Assembly (NCBI GenBank): GCA_003224055.1
Contig: QHYE01000038.1
Coordinates: 1 to 64,000 of the forward strand
DNA length: 64,000 nt
Direction: 5' to 3'
Source of the DNA: Acidobacteriota bacterium
Lineage (GTDB): Bacteria; Acidobacteriota; Terriglobia; Acidiferrales; UBA7541
Both the position numbers and the translations under genes were made by a program. The notes under the pieces are model-generated. The model was given only the letters and a program-made list of their open reading frames with translations. It was not told the origin of the DNA and did not search any database. Positions 25,500-32,995 of this stretch are shown here, one piece after another (the stretch's first letter is position 1; each line of letters starts with the position of its first letter).

Positions 25500-27665
25500 A
25501 TGAAACGTGGCATGTGGCTGATGGGAGCTTTGGTGGCTCTGCTATGGGCTTCGCCTGCCAAGGCGGACACTGGAATCATCATTCGAACGACGGCCGGACT
25601 CCCAGCGCTTCAGACCTTTTGTAGTCTTCCATTATCCCCCTGCACTGTTGTTGGCGCGCTGGACGGTACGTTGGGCCATGTATTCCTTGTGACCACACCT
25701 CTCGATCCAACCACCTTCATTAGCCTCTTGAGCAATCCCATAGGCGGCTTGGTCGGCTTTGTGGACGCCGAAGTAAATCAACTCCTCAGCCTGGTCGGCC
25801 CAATACTGGTTCCCACATCAATTCCCAGCACTCTGATGTCGGACCGAAGTTCGGTGTCCTATGGCGGGACGAATGTGTGGAACAGCTACGCCAATCAAAC
25901 GGCGTCCGGGATTGTGGAGGTGCAGAACGCGCAAAAGTCGTTCAATGTGATCGGGACGGGAATTGTCGCTGACATTGACACGGGCGTGGATCCCGGGCAT
26001 CCAGCGTTGCAAGGTGTATTGCTGCCAGGTTACGACTTCACGCGGAACCAAGCAGGTGGTTCCGAGATGACGGATTTGAACCCATCGGACTTTCAGACAT
26101 TTCCCCCTCAGTCTTGCCCCACTTGCCAGCCGGCTACTGTGAATCAGTCCACGGCGGCAGTGCTGGACCAATCCACGGCGGCGGTCCTCGACGGGAATGG
26201 GAATCCTAATAAATATGCGGCATTTGGCCACGGCACGATGGTCATGGGCATCATTCACCTCGTGGCTCCGGCCGCGCAACTTTTGCCCCTGAAGGCCTTT
26301 CATTCGGATGGGACAGCTTCGCTCTCCGACATTCTGCGCGCGATCTATTACGCGGCGCAGAACAGCGCCAACGTAATCAACATGAGCTTTGACACCAAGG
26401 CGAATTCGCTGGAGCTGCAGAAGGCGCTTGACTATGCCAACCAGCAGGGCGTCATCTGCGCGGCGTCGGCTGGAAATGACGGAATGGCGGAAATTGTATA
26501 TCCCGCGGCGCTGCAAACGGACGTAATGGGCGTGGCGTCAACGACCGACCAGGATACGCGCTCCTCGTTCTCAAATTTTGGGAACGCCATCGTGTGGGTA
26601 GCGGCTCCGGGCGAAGCGATCGTGACCACCTACCCGTTCAGCACGTATTCAGCGGGTTGGGGGACATCGTTCAGCGCGCCGTTCGTTTCGGGCGGGGCCG
26701 CGTTGCTGCACAATCTGAAAACCACTATTGCCCAGTCTGAGGCCGCCAACGCGGTTGCCCATGCAGTCCCCCTTGCAGACTCCGGCATGGGCAACGGGCG
26801 GCTGAATCTGTGTCTGACTCTCGGAGCAGTGGCCGCGGGGAGTTGTTCGCAGGACTACAGCGTTTCTGCGACGCCGTCCACCGCCACCATTGCGGCGGGA
26901 CAGTCGGCGAATTTCACGGTTTCTGCTGCGCCCCTGCATGGTTCTACTCAGACTGTAATTTGGAGCTGCACGGGAGCGCCAGCCCAAGCAACATGCACGG
27001 TTGCACCTTCCTCCGTGACTCTTGACGGCTCGCATGCCGCGACGGCGACAGTCACTTTAACTACGACGGCGCGCACGTTCTCGCCGCCGTTAGTGTTGCC
27101 GCGATATGCGCCGCCAATGCGTCTATGGGAGGCGTTGGCAGCGTTATTCGCCTGGCTTGCGGTATTGTTGACGCTTTGCAGCTTACTCCGCACCTCTCGC
27201 CAGCGGCCCGGCTTTCTTGCGTTAGCCGGACCCCTCGCTCTCTCACTTTGTGCCTTCTCCTGCGACATCGGTAATCCACCGGGATCCCCAACGCTATCCT
27301 CGGTGGCGCTCAATCCCACCAGTATCACTGGTGGGTCTTCCTCAACCGGCACTGTAACTCTTAGTGGGCCGGCTCCCGGCAGCGGGGCCCTCGTCTCTCT
27401 CTCCAGCAGTGCTTCTGCGGCAACGGTCCCAGCCAGTGTCACAGTCGCCGCCGGAGCTACTAGCGCGAACTTCACGGTGAGCACCAGTGCCGTGACCACC
27501 TCCACTCCGGTCACCATCTCCGCGTCCTATGCTGGCGCGACCAAAACGGCCTCGCTCACTGTAAACCCTCCTTCAGGAACTCCTGCGGGGACTTACACGC
27601 TCACAATCACGGGAACTTCTGGCAGCCTCACCCACAGCTCAACGGTCCAGGTAACGGTGCAATAA
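25500..27665 (+). CDS. Large secreted or envelope-bound subtilisin-family (S8) protease with Ig-like domains
   Basis: 721 residues from ATG 25500, behind AAGGAG. Signal peptide MKRGMWLMGALVALLWASPAKA. A conserved N-terminal block (IIIRTTAGL, GALDGTLGHVFLVT) is shared with the subtilase at 22920. Catalytic Asp160 in IDTGVDPGHP, His244 in FGHGTMVMG and Ser390 in GTSFSAP. The NQSTAAVLDQSTAAVLD repeat is present. The C-terminal 270 residues hold an Ig-like domain, a hydrophobic segment (LWEALAALFAWLAVLLTLCSLL), a second hydrophobic stretch ending in CAFSC, a second Ig-like domain and a final GTYTLTITGTSGSLTHS module. Probably envelope-attached through that middle region. Confidence 0.86.
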   Translation: MKRGMWLMGALVALLWASPAKADTGIIIRTTAGLPALQTFCSLPLSPCTVVGALDGTLGHVFLVTTPLDPTTFISLLSNPIGGLVGFVDAEVNQLLSLVGPILVPTSIPSTLMSDRSSVSYGGTNVWNSYANQTASGIVEVQNAQKSFNVIGTGIVADIDTGVDPGHPALQGVLLPGYDFTRNQAGGSEMTDLNPSDFQTFPPQSCPTCQPATVNQSTAAVLDQSTAAVLDGNGNPNKYAAFGHGTMVMGIIHLVAPAAQLLPLKAFHSDGTASLSDILRAIYYAAQNSANVINMSFDTKANSLELQKALDYANQQGVICAASAGNDGMAEIVYPAALQTDVMGVASTTDQDTRSSFSNFGNAIVWVAAPGEAIVTTYPFSTYSAGWGTSFSAPFVSGGAALLHNLKTTIAQSEAANAVAHAVPLADSGMGNGRLNLCLTLGAVAAGSCSQDYSVSATPSTATIAAGQSANFTVSAAPLHGSTQTVIWSCTGAPAQATCTVAPSSVTLDGSHAATATVTLTTTARTFSPPLVLPRYAPPMRLWEALAALFAWLAVLLTLCSLLRTSRQRPGFLALAGPLALSLCAFSCDIGNPPGSPTLSSVALNPTSITGGSSSTGTVTLSGPAPGSGALVSLSSSASAATVPASVTVAAGATSANFTVSTSAVTTSTPVTISASYAGATKTASLTVNPPSGTPAGTYTLTITGTSGSLTHSSTVQVTVQ

Positions 27666-27709
27666 GCAAGTCATCGGAGCCGTCGCGGCCGGGCCGAACT
27701 GTCACACTC

Positions 27710-27766
27710 CTAACTGAGGAACCTTCCCGCGTTCAGATCGTAGTATGTGGCGCGGTACTACGGTGC
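27710..27766 (-). pseudogene. RHS core scrap
   Basis: On the minus strand this reads YRATYYDLNAGRFLS between stop codons, matching the RHS core hallmark YRARYYDxxxGRFxSED seen intact in the two larger RHS pieces nearby. It is too short to be functional. It marks the far end of the decayed RHS array and overlaps the 3' end of the DUF5615 gene. Confidence 0.6.
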
Positions 27767-28126
27767 GCTAACATGCATGGTTTGCTCGACCATTTGGCTA
27801 TAGCGGCCCGACCTCGACCACTTGGCCGGGCTGGATAGAAAGAAGGCTTGAGCACAGGCGGGCATCAGCGGCAAAACATCCTTCATGCGATTCGTTTTCA
27901 CGCAAAGGATCAAGATGGACACACTCCGCCCGGCCATGTTTTGCTGGTATTTGATATTCCGATCGCTGGTGAGCAGTATGTTCCATCGTCCCTCAGCAAG
28001 TGTCAGGAGCTCGCCGTTCTTCTTCGCGCCAAAACTGGCTTGTCGTACCGTTTGGCACTCGTGGCCCAGCGCAATGACGTGCGCCTTCAGCTCGGCTGGA
28101 AGACACTCATCGATCAGGATTTTCAT
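27758..28126 (-). CDS. DUF5615 PIN-like toxin of a toxin-antitoxin pair
   Basis: 122 residues. MKILIDECLPAELKAHVIALGHE carries the first acidic pair of the PIN-like nuclease fold, and ILLTSDRNIKYQQ supplies the central Asp. This is the DUF5615/Mut7-C-like family usually paired with DUF433 antitoxins. The ATG overlaps the antitoxin stop by four bases. The C-terminal 25 residues (SRSGRYSQMVEQTMHVSAP) run into an RHS scrap, so the natural end may have been replaced. Predicted RNase; target unknown. Confidence 0.75.
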   Translation of the reverse strand: MKILIDECLPAELKAHVIALGHECQTVRQASFGAKKNGELLTLAEGRWNILLTSDRNIKYQQNMAGRSVSILILCVKTNRMKDVLPLMPACAQAFFLSSPAKWSRSGRYSQMVEQTMHVSAP

Positions 28127-28347
28127 TTCCCGAAGCGTGCCAGAACAAGCGCTTTTGCTTCTTCCAGCGCGGCGATGGCATTCTCTCGACTGACTCCAGG
28201 GTATTGCTCCAGGAACTCATCCAGCGTTTCTCCGCCCTCCAAGTAGTCAACCAGCGTCTGGAAAGGGACACGTGTGCCGCGGAAAACAGGTTCCCCGCTG
28301 TGGATTTCTGGATCTTGGACGATGACGCTATTAGAGACAGTAGCCAT
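28123..28347 (-). CDS. DUF433 antitoxin
   Basis: 74 residues. Phrases IVQDPEIHSGEPVFRGTRVPFQTLVDYLEGG and LDEFLEQYPGVSRENAIAALE are diagnostic of DUF433, a winged-helix-type domain that acts as antitoxin to DUF5615 proteins. It precedes and overlaps the toxin gene (ATGA), the typical order. It probably represses its own promoter by family analogy. It is embedded in the RHS remnant array. Confidence 0.82.
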   Translation of the reverse strand: MATVSNSVIVQDPEIHSGEPVFRGTRVPFQTLVDYLEGGETLDEFLEQYPGVSRENAIAALEEAKALVLARFGK

Positions 28348-28372
28348 GGCGAACCTCCTGCGCGCATCCCGA

Positions 28373-28807
28373 TTATCTCATCCATCTACAGGAACCGTGC
28401 TGAAAAGTGCAAATCGCCTGGCACGAAGTTGAGTCTAAACCCGCACACGCAAGACCCGCGTATGCGGCACCCAGAAGCGTCTTAGGATTTAGCGTCTGTG
28501 CCACCGGCCAGTTAGGCGATTCGAGTGTTCGTATGATTCCGTGCGCGGAGCCAGCGGGCAGGTCAAAGGCGACCGTCCCGCCGAAGCCGGGCAGCGTCAC
28601 GCTGGCCAGGCGGTTCTCGAAGTCCCATGAATAGCTCGTTGTGTTCGTCCCAACCACCTTCGTTTGCGTGTTGCCGTTGTAGTCGTACGAGTAGATAGTG
28701 TTTGGTGTCGAGGTCAGTTGGTTCGATACGTTGACGCTATATGGTGAGACACCGAGCGAACTGAGCCGGTTCCCGACTGGATCGTACGTGTAGCTAACTC
28801 CGGGCAA
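28373..28807 (-). pseudogene. Truncated RHS-repeat fragment
   Basis: The first 75 or so residues are RHS repeats (YTYDPVGNRL, YSYDYNGNTQTKVVG, YSWDFENRLASVTLPG) closely matching the piece at 31.4 kb. After GGTVAF the homology stops and the remaining 60 residues read as non-coding. No start codon context and no toxin tip. It sits nine bases below the end of an immunity-like gene, as a displaced core segment left by recombination. Confidence 0.7.
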
Positions 28808-28816
28808 ATCGCCACG

Positions 28817-29386
28817 CTAATCTGAGACCTGAAGCTTGCGGTAGCGACCAGCTCTCCAATAGTAGAGCTGCGCGCCTTGTTCCATCCACTCGACGCGAAG
28901 CCCATCCAGTTCAATCTGGATAGATTTTGTGTTCTCCCAGTCGTCGTATTTGCCAGGCCCTGTCCTGGAAATGACAAGCCCAGAGTAGGTCTGGCCTTCC
29001 GCTTGATCTAATAGTCTCGCAGAGTAAACGTCCTTGGTCTTGCCAAACACCACGATCTTATGACCGCCACCTGGGTTCGACTGCGGCACGAGCAAAACAG
29101 CATATGAAAGCTCGTCAGCATTCTCGAAGTGTCCAATGGCAATTCCTGGGCACGCTTTGCCGTTTGGCCCCTTCAACCAGAGCTGCTGGTCACCGGCGTC
29201 CATGTCCAAGAGTCGCTTCGGTCTCCACTTCGGGAATCTGGCTTTCAGCAGTTCGTTGACCGAGCCTGGAAGCATACTGTCGGTACACGGCGATGGCGTC
29301 GTCTGGGAAAATGACGCTGGTGCAAGAATCGGGCAGACTAGGTTAGCTAGTCCAAAAACTATGGCCGCTACACGCGAGGGTTTCAT
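28817..29386 (-). CDS. Exported immunity-like protein following an RHS toxin tip
   Basis: 189 residues from ATG 29386. The N-terminus MKPSRVAAIVFGLANLVCPILAPASFSQ is a signal peptide, so the product is periplasmic. The mature part (NELLKARFPKWRPKRLLDMD, LKGPNGKACPGIAIGHFENADE, YAVLLVP, GLRVEWMEQGAQLYYWRAGRYRKLQVSD) resembles small exported orphan proteins of unknown function. Its ATG overlaps the TGA that ends the restored toxin frame (ATGA). Position and export fit an immunity protein against a peptidoglycan-targeting toxin. This role is inferred from context. Confidence 0.6.
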   Translation of the reverse strand: MKPSRVAAIVFGLANLVCPILAPASFSQTTPSPCTDSMLPGSVNELLKARFPKWRPKRLLDMDAGDQQLWLKGPNGKACPGIAIGHFENADELSYAVLLVPQSNPGGGHKIVVFGKTKDVYSARLLDQAEGQTYSGLVISRTGPGKYDDWENTKSIQIELDGLRVEWMEQGAQLYYWRAGRYRKLQVSD

Positions 29387-29971
29387 GAGCACCCCTTGCA
29401 CCTTGGGTTTTTGGGAAGATCACCACGTGGATTTTTCGGGTCTCCACCAGGCACAAGCTGAAGATGGATGTGTGGAGCATTCGAATCTGCCGACGGTCGG
29501 CGTTTCTCATCGCGTGCCGCAACGGCTCCACAACAAGCTGCAGCATTGAGAACCGCATCGGGATCACTCGGGGTAGCTTATGTCAACCGCTAGGCCCCCG
29601 TTTCCTCTGTGCACGTCATTAGGACCGTGAGGAGAGGTCGGTGGCCCATTGGTGGTCGAAGTGACAATTAGTGGTATCCCGGTGTTGAATTCAATGCATT
29701 CCAAAAGAGCCTGAAGCCGCAGGTTGGGCCACGGTAAGTTCATTCCCGGCTTTAAGGTGAACTGGCCGAGCGGGTCACTGAAATTGATTGCGTTCCCCGG
29801 TACGTAGGCATACAGATTGACGAGTTCGTTCATCGGAACGTCCCATTTGTCTTCGCTAATGAAGCGTCCAACATTCGCGTCGTAGTATCTGGCGCGGTAG
29901 TAATACGGGCCGGTTTCGGTATGAAACTCACTAGCGGTTCTGCTGGTGCCGGTTTCACGCAGACTGTGCAT
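29383..29971 (-). pseudogene. RHS C-terminal toxin tip with peptidase M15-like domain, frameshifted
   Basis: Reads RHS core (PYYYRARYYDANVGRFISED, LYAYVPGNAINFSDPLGQF) and then a toxin domain with SPHGPNDVHRGNGGLAVDIS, the HxxGxAxD-type zinc motif of M15/D-Ala-D-Ala peptidases. The frame stops at 29564, but removing one base from the GGGG run at 29570-29573 restores it. It then continues through SDPDAVLNAAACCGAVAARD and NAPHIHLQLVPGG, the expected HxH zinc ligand, to a TGA at 29383-29385. The 5' side is also truncated. A real mutation or an assembly error in a homopolymer cannot be told apart here. Confidence 0.65.
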
Positions 29972-30076
29972 GAGGTTGACTGTAAACCCGGACCCTTACA
30001 AACCAAAGGGTCCGGCACCCAGTCAGTGCGCAGTTGCTAAGGGCCTGCCACCCGCCAACAATGCTGCTCAGACCAT

Positions 30077-30454
30077 CTAGGCTTCGTTGCGTTGCCATAG
30101 CCGAAGCTGTAGAAATGAAAGACAACACACGAAGAGGAACAGAACTAGGATCACTGGCATAGGCCACACGGCCGAAATACCCTTCGCCAAGCCTATAACG
30201 CTGAATGATAGTGCGGCGACCACCAAGCCGCACAGGTATATAGCGATGCGGGTAATTTGCATGTAGCGATTCCCCGTCCACAGCCCGATCGACAATACCA
30301 GCACTATGGTTCCACCGAGCAAAGTGCCGACTGCCGCGGGAACATTGATATTGAACATGTTCATGCCCCCGAAGAAGGCAAAAATCGCAACCACGAGGTC
30401 GGAAAGAGTCAGCACCGAGCCCAGAACTCGACGCCATAAGTTTTTGGAGTTCAT
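30077..30454 (-). CDS. Four-helix membrane protein, probable immunity protein for adjacent RHS toxin
   Basis: 125 residues from ATG 30454 (an upstream in-frame ATG is at 30472). Four hydrophobic helices: VLTLSDLVVAIFAFFGGMNMF, AAVGTLLGGTIVLVLSIGLW, IAIYLCGLVVAALSFSVIGL and MPVILVLFLFVCCLSFL. It begins inside the RHS gene's stop (ATGA), a coupling typical of toxin-immunity pairs. A membrane immunity protein would suit a toxin that attacks lipids or the membrane. No named family recognised. Confidence 0.62.
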   Translation of the reverse strand: MNSKNLWRRVLGSVLTLSDLVVAIFAFFGGMNMFNINVPAAVGTLLGGTIVLVLSIGLWTGNRYMQITRIAIYLCGLVVAALSFSVIGLAKGISAVWPMPVILVLFLFVCCLSFLQLRLWQRNEA

Positions 30455-31574
30455 TGGCAACAACTCAGACACTTAGATTTGAAAGCGCGAAGCAGGCTCA
30501 CAGTTTCCATCATGGCGGCATCCCCTATTCCACCCGATGCAGCCTGCTTGTCCGGGGCCCCGAGGTGAGTATAATGATCGAACGATGACCAGCCACTGTG
30601 AGCACACGCATCCTGCATCGTGTGTAGACTCTCTCCCAAATCCTTGAGACTGCAAGTTTGCAGAGGCAGGCTGCGCGCCTTTTCTAGCGTCCCCGCGTTG
30701 GGGAAATGTGGTCCCGGCTGAGCCCATCCCTCTCCACTATTTGTAATGAACTGGGAGAAACCAATTGTGCTCCCGACGAGATCCCAACCGATCCTATGAT
30801 TGAAGGCGTCCACATTCGCGTTTGCATCTGCTACAGCTTTGGCTTTACTCGCGCACTTCCCACCGAAAACAGCTAGCGCGAGTTGGTTGGTCATTTCCCG
30901 GTGCCACCAAGTTGGAAACTCCCCGAATGGATCGTTGAAATTCAGCGGACTGTTATTAACGTACGTATAGAAATTAGGGCCACCGTTGAACCGAATCGGA
31001 TCTTCCGAAACAAAGCGACCGCCAACTTGGTCGTAGTATCTGGCGCGATAGTAGTACAGGTCGGTTTCGGTGTCGGATTCCCGCGCCGTGTAGCGGAATG
31101 GATTGACCAAGGAGCCCGTTGAATTCGTCAATTTACCGAAAGAATCGTAGGTGTAGGTGTTTGCGATGGACCCTGCCGCGCTGCTCAGGGAAGTGACTGA
31201 ACCCAAGCCATCGGCATGGTAATAGCTCGTTGCCCCGCTTCGCAGCATTGCCAACGGCTCATCTATGTTTTGCGTTTGCGAGTAGCGCGCAACAACACCG
31301 CCGCTCGAATTGGTTTCTTCGATGAGGTTATCGCCGTCGTAGGCGTAGATGCTTGTCCCACTGGAGGAAGATTTGTAGATTCTTCTGCCGAAGGGATCGT
31401 ATTTGAAGCTAACAGTCCCGCCGCTGCCGGGCAGCGTGACGGTGGTCATGCGGTTCTCGTAATCCCACGCGTAGCTCGTCGTGTCTGACCCCACCACCTT
31501 CGTTAGAGTGTTCCCGTTGTAGTCGTAGGTGTAGCTTGCGGCCGAAGTCGAAGTCAGCTCGTTACTGGAATTAT
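30451..31574 (-). CDS. 5'-truncated RHS protein with C-terminal toxin domain (phospholipase C-like motif)
   Basis: Begins mid-repeat at the tRNA-Lys 3' end (NELTSTSAASYTYDYNGN) and continues through RHS repeats to the core hallmark DLYYYRARYYDQVGGRFVSED and NFYTYVNNSPLNFNDPFGEF. The following 150 residues are a distinct toxin domain. Its GESLHTMQDACAHSGWSSFDHYTH segment recalls the LHxxQDxxAHS motif of zinc-dependent phospholipase C/S1-P1-type folds. That assignment is tentative. The frame formally extends to 31635 by translating the tRNA, which is surely not real. No secretion N-terminus remains, so it is probably a silent tip cassette. Confidence 0.75.
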
Positions 31575-31649
31575 TGGTGAACCGGGGAGGACTCGAACCT
31601 CCAACCCGTTGATTAAGAGTCAACTGCTCTACCATTGAGCTACCGGTCC
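31575..31649 (-). tRNA. tRNA-Lys (CUU anticodon)
   Basis: Full cloverleaf on the minus strand: 7-bp acceptor stem (GGACCGG with CCGGTTC), D arm GCTC/GAGC, anticodon stem GTTGA/TCAAC with loop CTCTTAA giving CTT, T arm GGAGG-TTCGAGT-CCTCC, discriminator A and encoded CCA. 75 bases. RHS-derived DNA starts directly after the CCA, so this tRNA end is a likely integration or recombination point. Confidence 0.95.
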
Positions 31650-31729
31650 ACGGGAATATTTTAGAATTTTACACGGGACAAACTAATTTGTCGAACCGGT
31701 GAGATTTTCGGTCCCCGCCCCAACGCGCC

Positions 31730-32689
31730 CTACTTCTTGCGAAGAGTCGCCACCAATTCGCGCGCCACTTCCCGCGCTCGCGGCAGATCGCCAGGTTCGA
31801 ACGATATTGCCGACACTCTTGGGTGGCCACCGCCGCCGAATTTTTCCGCCAGCGAGGCCAAATTTTTATCCGCGGTCGCCTGGTTCCACGGATTCGTCCC
31901 CAGCGATACTTTGGCGCGCACCGCCGAAGCGCTCACGCTCACGGAATAAACGCTTTCCGGATGCAGCAGGTACGGGATGAATTTGTTGTAGCCTTCCAGA
32001 TCCAGGTCGCCGACATCGAAAAAAATCACTCCGTCGCGCGCCTCGCTGCGCTCCCGCAAGATCTCGATCGATTTCCGGTGCCGCTCCAGCAGCGGCTCCA
32101 GATGCCTCGCCACTGGCGGCAGCTTCACCATTTCGCCGAGGGGCAGGTAGGCCAATTGCGGAATGAGGCGCGCCGGTAGTCCGTTTTCCGGCGCCGCCTC
32201 GATCACCAGCGCCAGTTGCATCGCAGGCTCCGCCATTCCCACTGCGAACTCGGCCGTCGGATACTGCGCCCCGTCAATGATGTCGCCCCAGTGAATCAAA
32301 TCTTCCAGCGGCTTGGTGTCAAAACCAAAATTTTCTTTCGCCACCGTGGCGATCAGCTTCGTGCACGACTTGTAGTCCGGCTCGTAAAACATGTGCGGGC
32401 CGGGATTCTTGCGGAATTGCTCGGCATCCGCAGGCGTAAGGAACGCACTTTGATGATGGTCGAACCACCACGTCACTTTCGGCGAATTCGAAAACTTGAA
32501 ATCTACGATCGCGTTTTCGTCCCCATCGAAAATCCCCGGCTCCCAGGGCTGCGCCGCGCGGTGCGTCATCCCCGTGAAGCCAAATTCCGCGCCCGCATCA
32601 AATCGTTCGCGATAAAAACGGTAAAAGAGTGCAGCGGAGGCCGTGCCGTCAAAGCAGCGATCGTGGAAACAGAGCCGGACCTTGATCAT
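31730..32689 (-). CDS. DHH-family phosphoesterase
   Basis: About 319 residues from ATG 32689 (MIKVRLCFHDRCFDGTASAALF). Motifs: the N-terminal HDRCFDG metal-binding segment, the DHH signature in WWFDHHQS, and the DHHA1 end GGGGHPRVSAISFEPGD. The family includes NrnA-like oligoribonucleases, c-di-AMP phosphodiesterases and exopolyphosphatases; which applies here cannot be read from sequence. Cytosolic. Stands alone, downstream of tRNA-Lys in the chromosome's orientation. Confidence 0.83.
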   Translation of the reverse strand: MIKVRLCFHDRCFDGTASAALFYRFYRERFDAGAEFGFTGMTHRAAQPWEPGIFDGDENAIVDFKFSNSPKVTWWFDHHQSAFLTPADAEQFRKNPGPHMFYEPDYKSCTKLIATVAKENFGFDTKPLEDLIHWGDIIDGAQYPTAEFAVGMAEPAMQLALVIEAAPENGLPARLIPQLAYLPLGEMVKLPPVARHLEPLLERHRKSIEILRERSEARDGVIFFDVGDLDLEGYNKFIPYLLHPESVYSVSVSASAVRAKVSLGTNPWNQATADKNLASLAEKFGGGGHPRVSAISFEPGDLPRAREVARELVATLRKK

Positions 32690-32995
32690 GGGCGAGCGCG
32701 TTCGCTCCCGCCCCTCCGCAATCTTCCGCGGAGGCGGGGACAAAGCCAATCAGGGTGTACGCGCGCGTCACGAATGTCAAGAAGAAACACGCTGCCCGCA
32801 TAACCTTCGTTTCTGCAACGGATGGGGGCAGGTGTCGCTCGCATCGTCACCTCTTCAAGGAAATTCTGGAGCCGCGCGCTTTTTTCTGGCTCTCACGCTC
32901 CTCGGCCAGCCAAAGTGCCTTGACTTATATCACCGAATAGCCTTACCTACATCTCGGCCCCAGTCGGTTTCTCGAAACTTTTGCCAGGAGGCTAC

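Noticed and set aside
29564-29580. Programmed ribosomal frameshifting in the M15-like RHS toxin
   Set aside because: CCCC followed by GAG and TGA is compatible with slippage, but no stimulatory structure is evident and the gene is already 5'-truncated; mutation or sequencing error is simpler.
27666-31574. Direct repeat of the tRNA-Lys 3' end marking the far island border
   Set aside because: I searched by eye for the GGTTCACCA end on both strands and found no second copy in the window.
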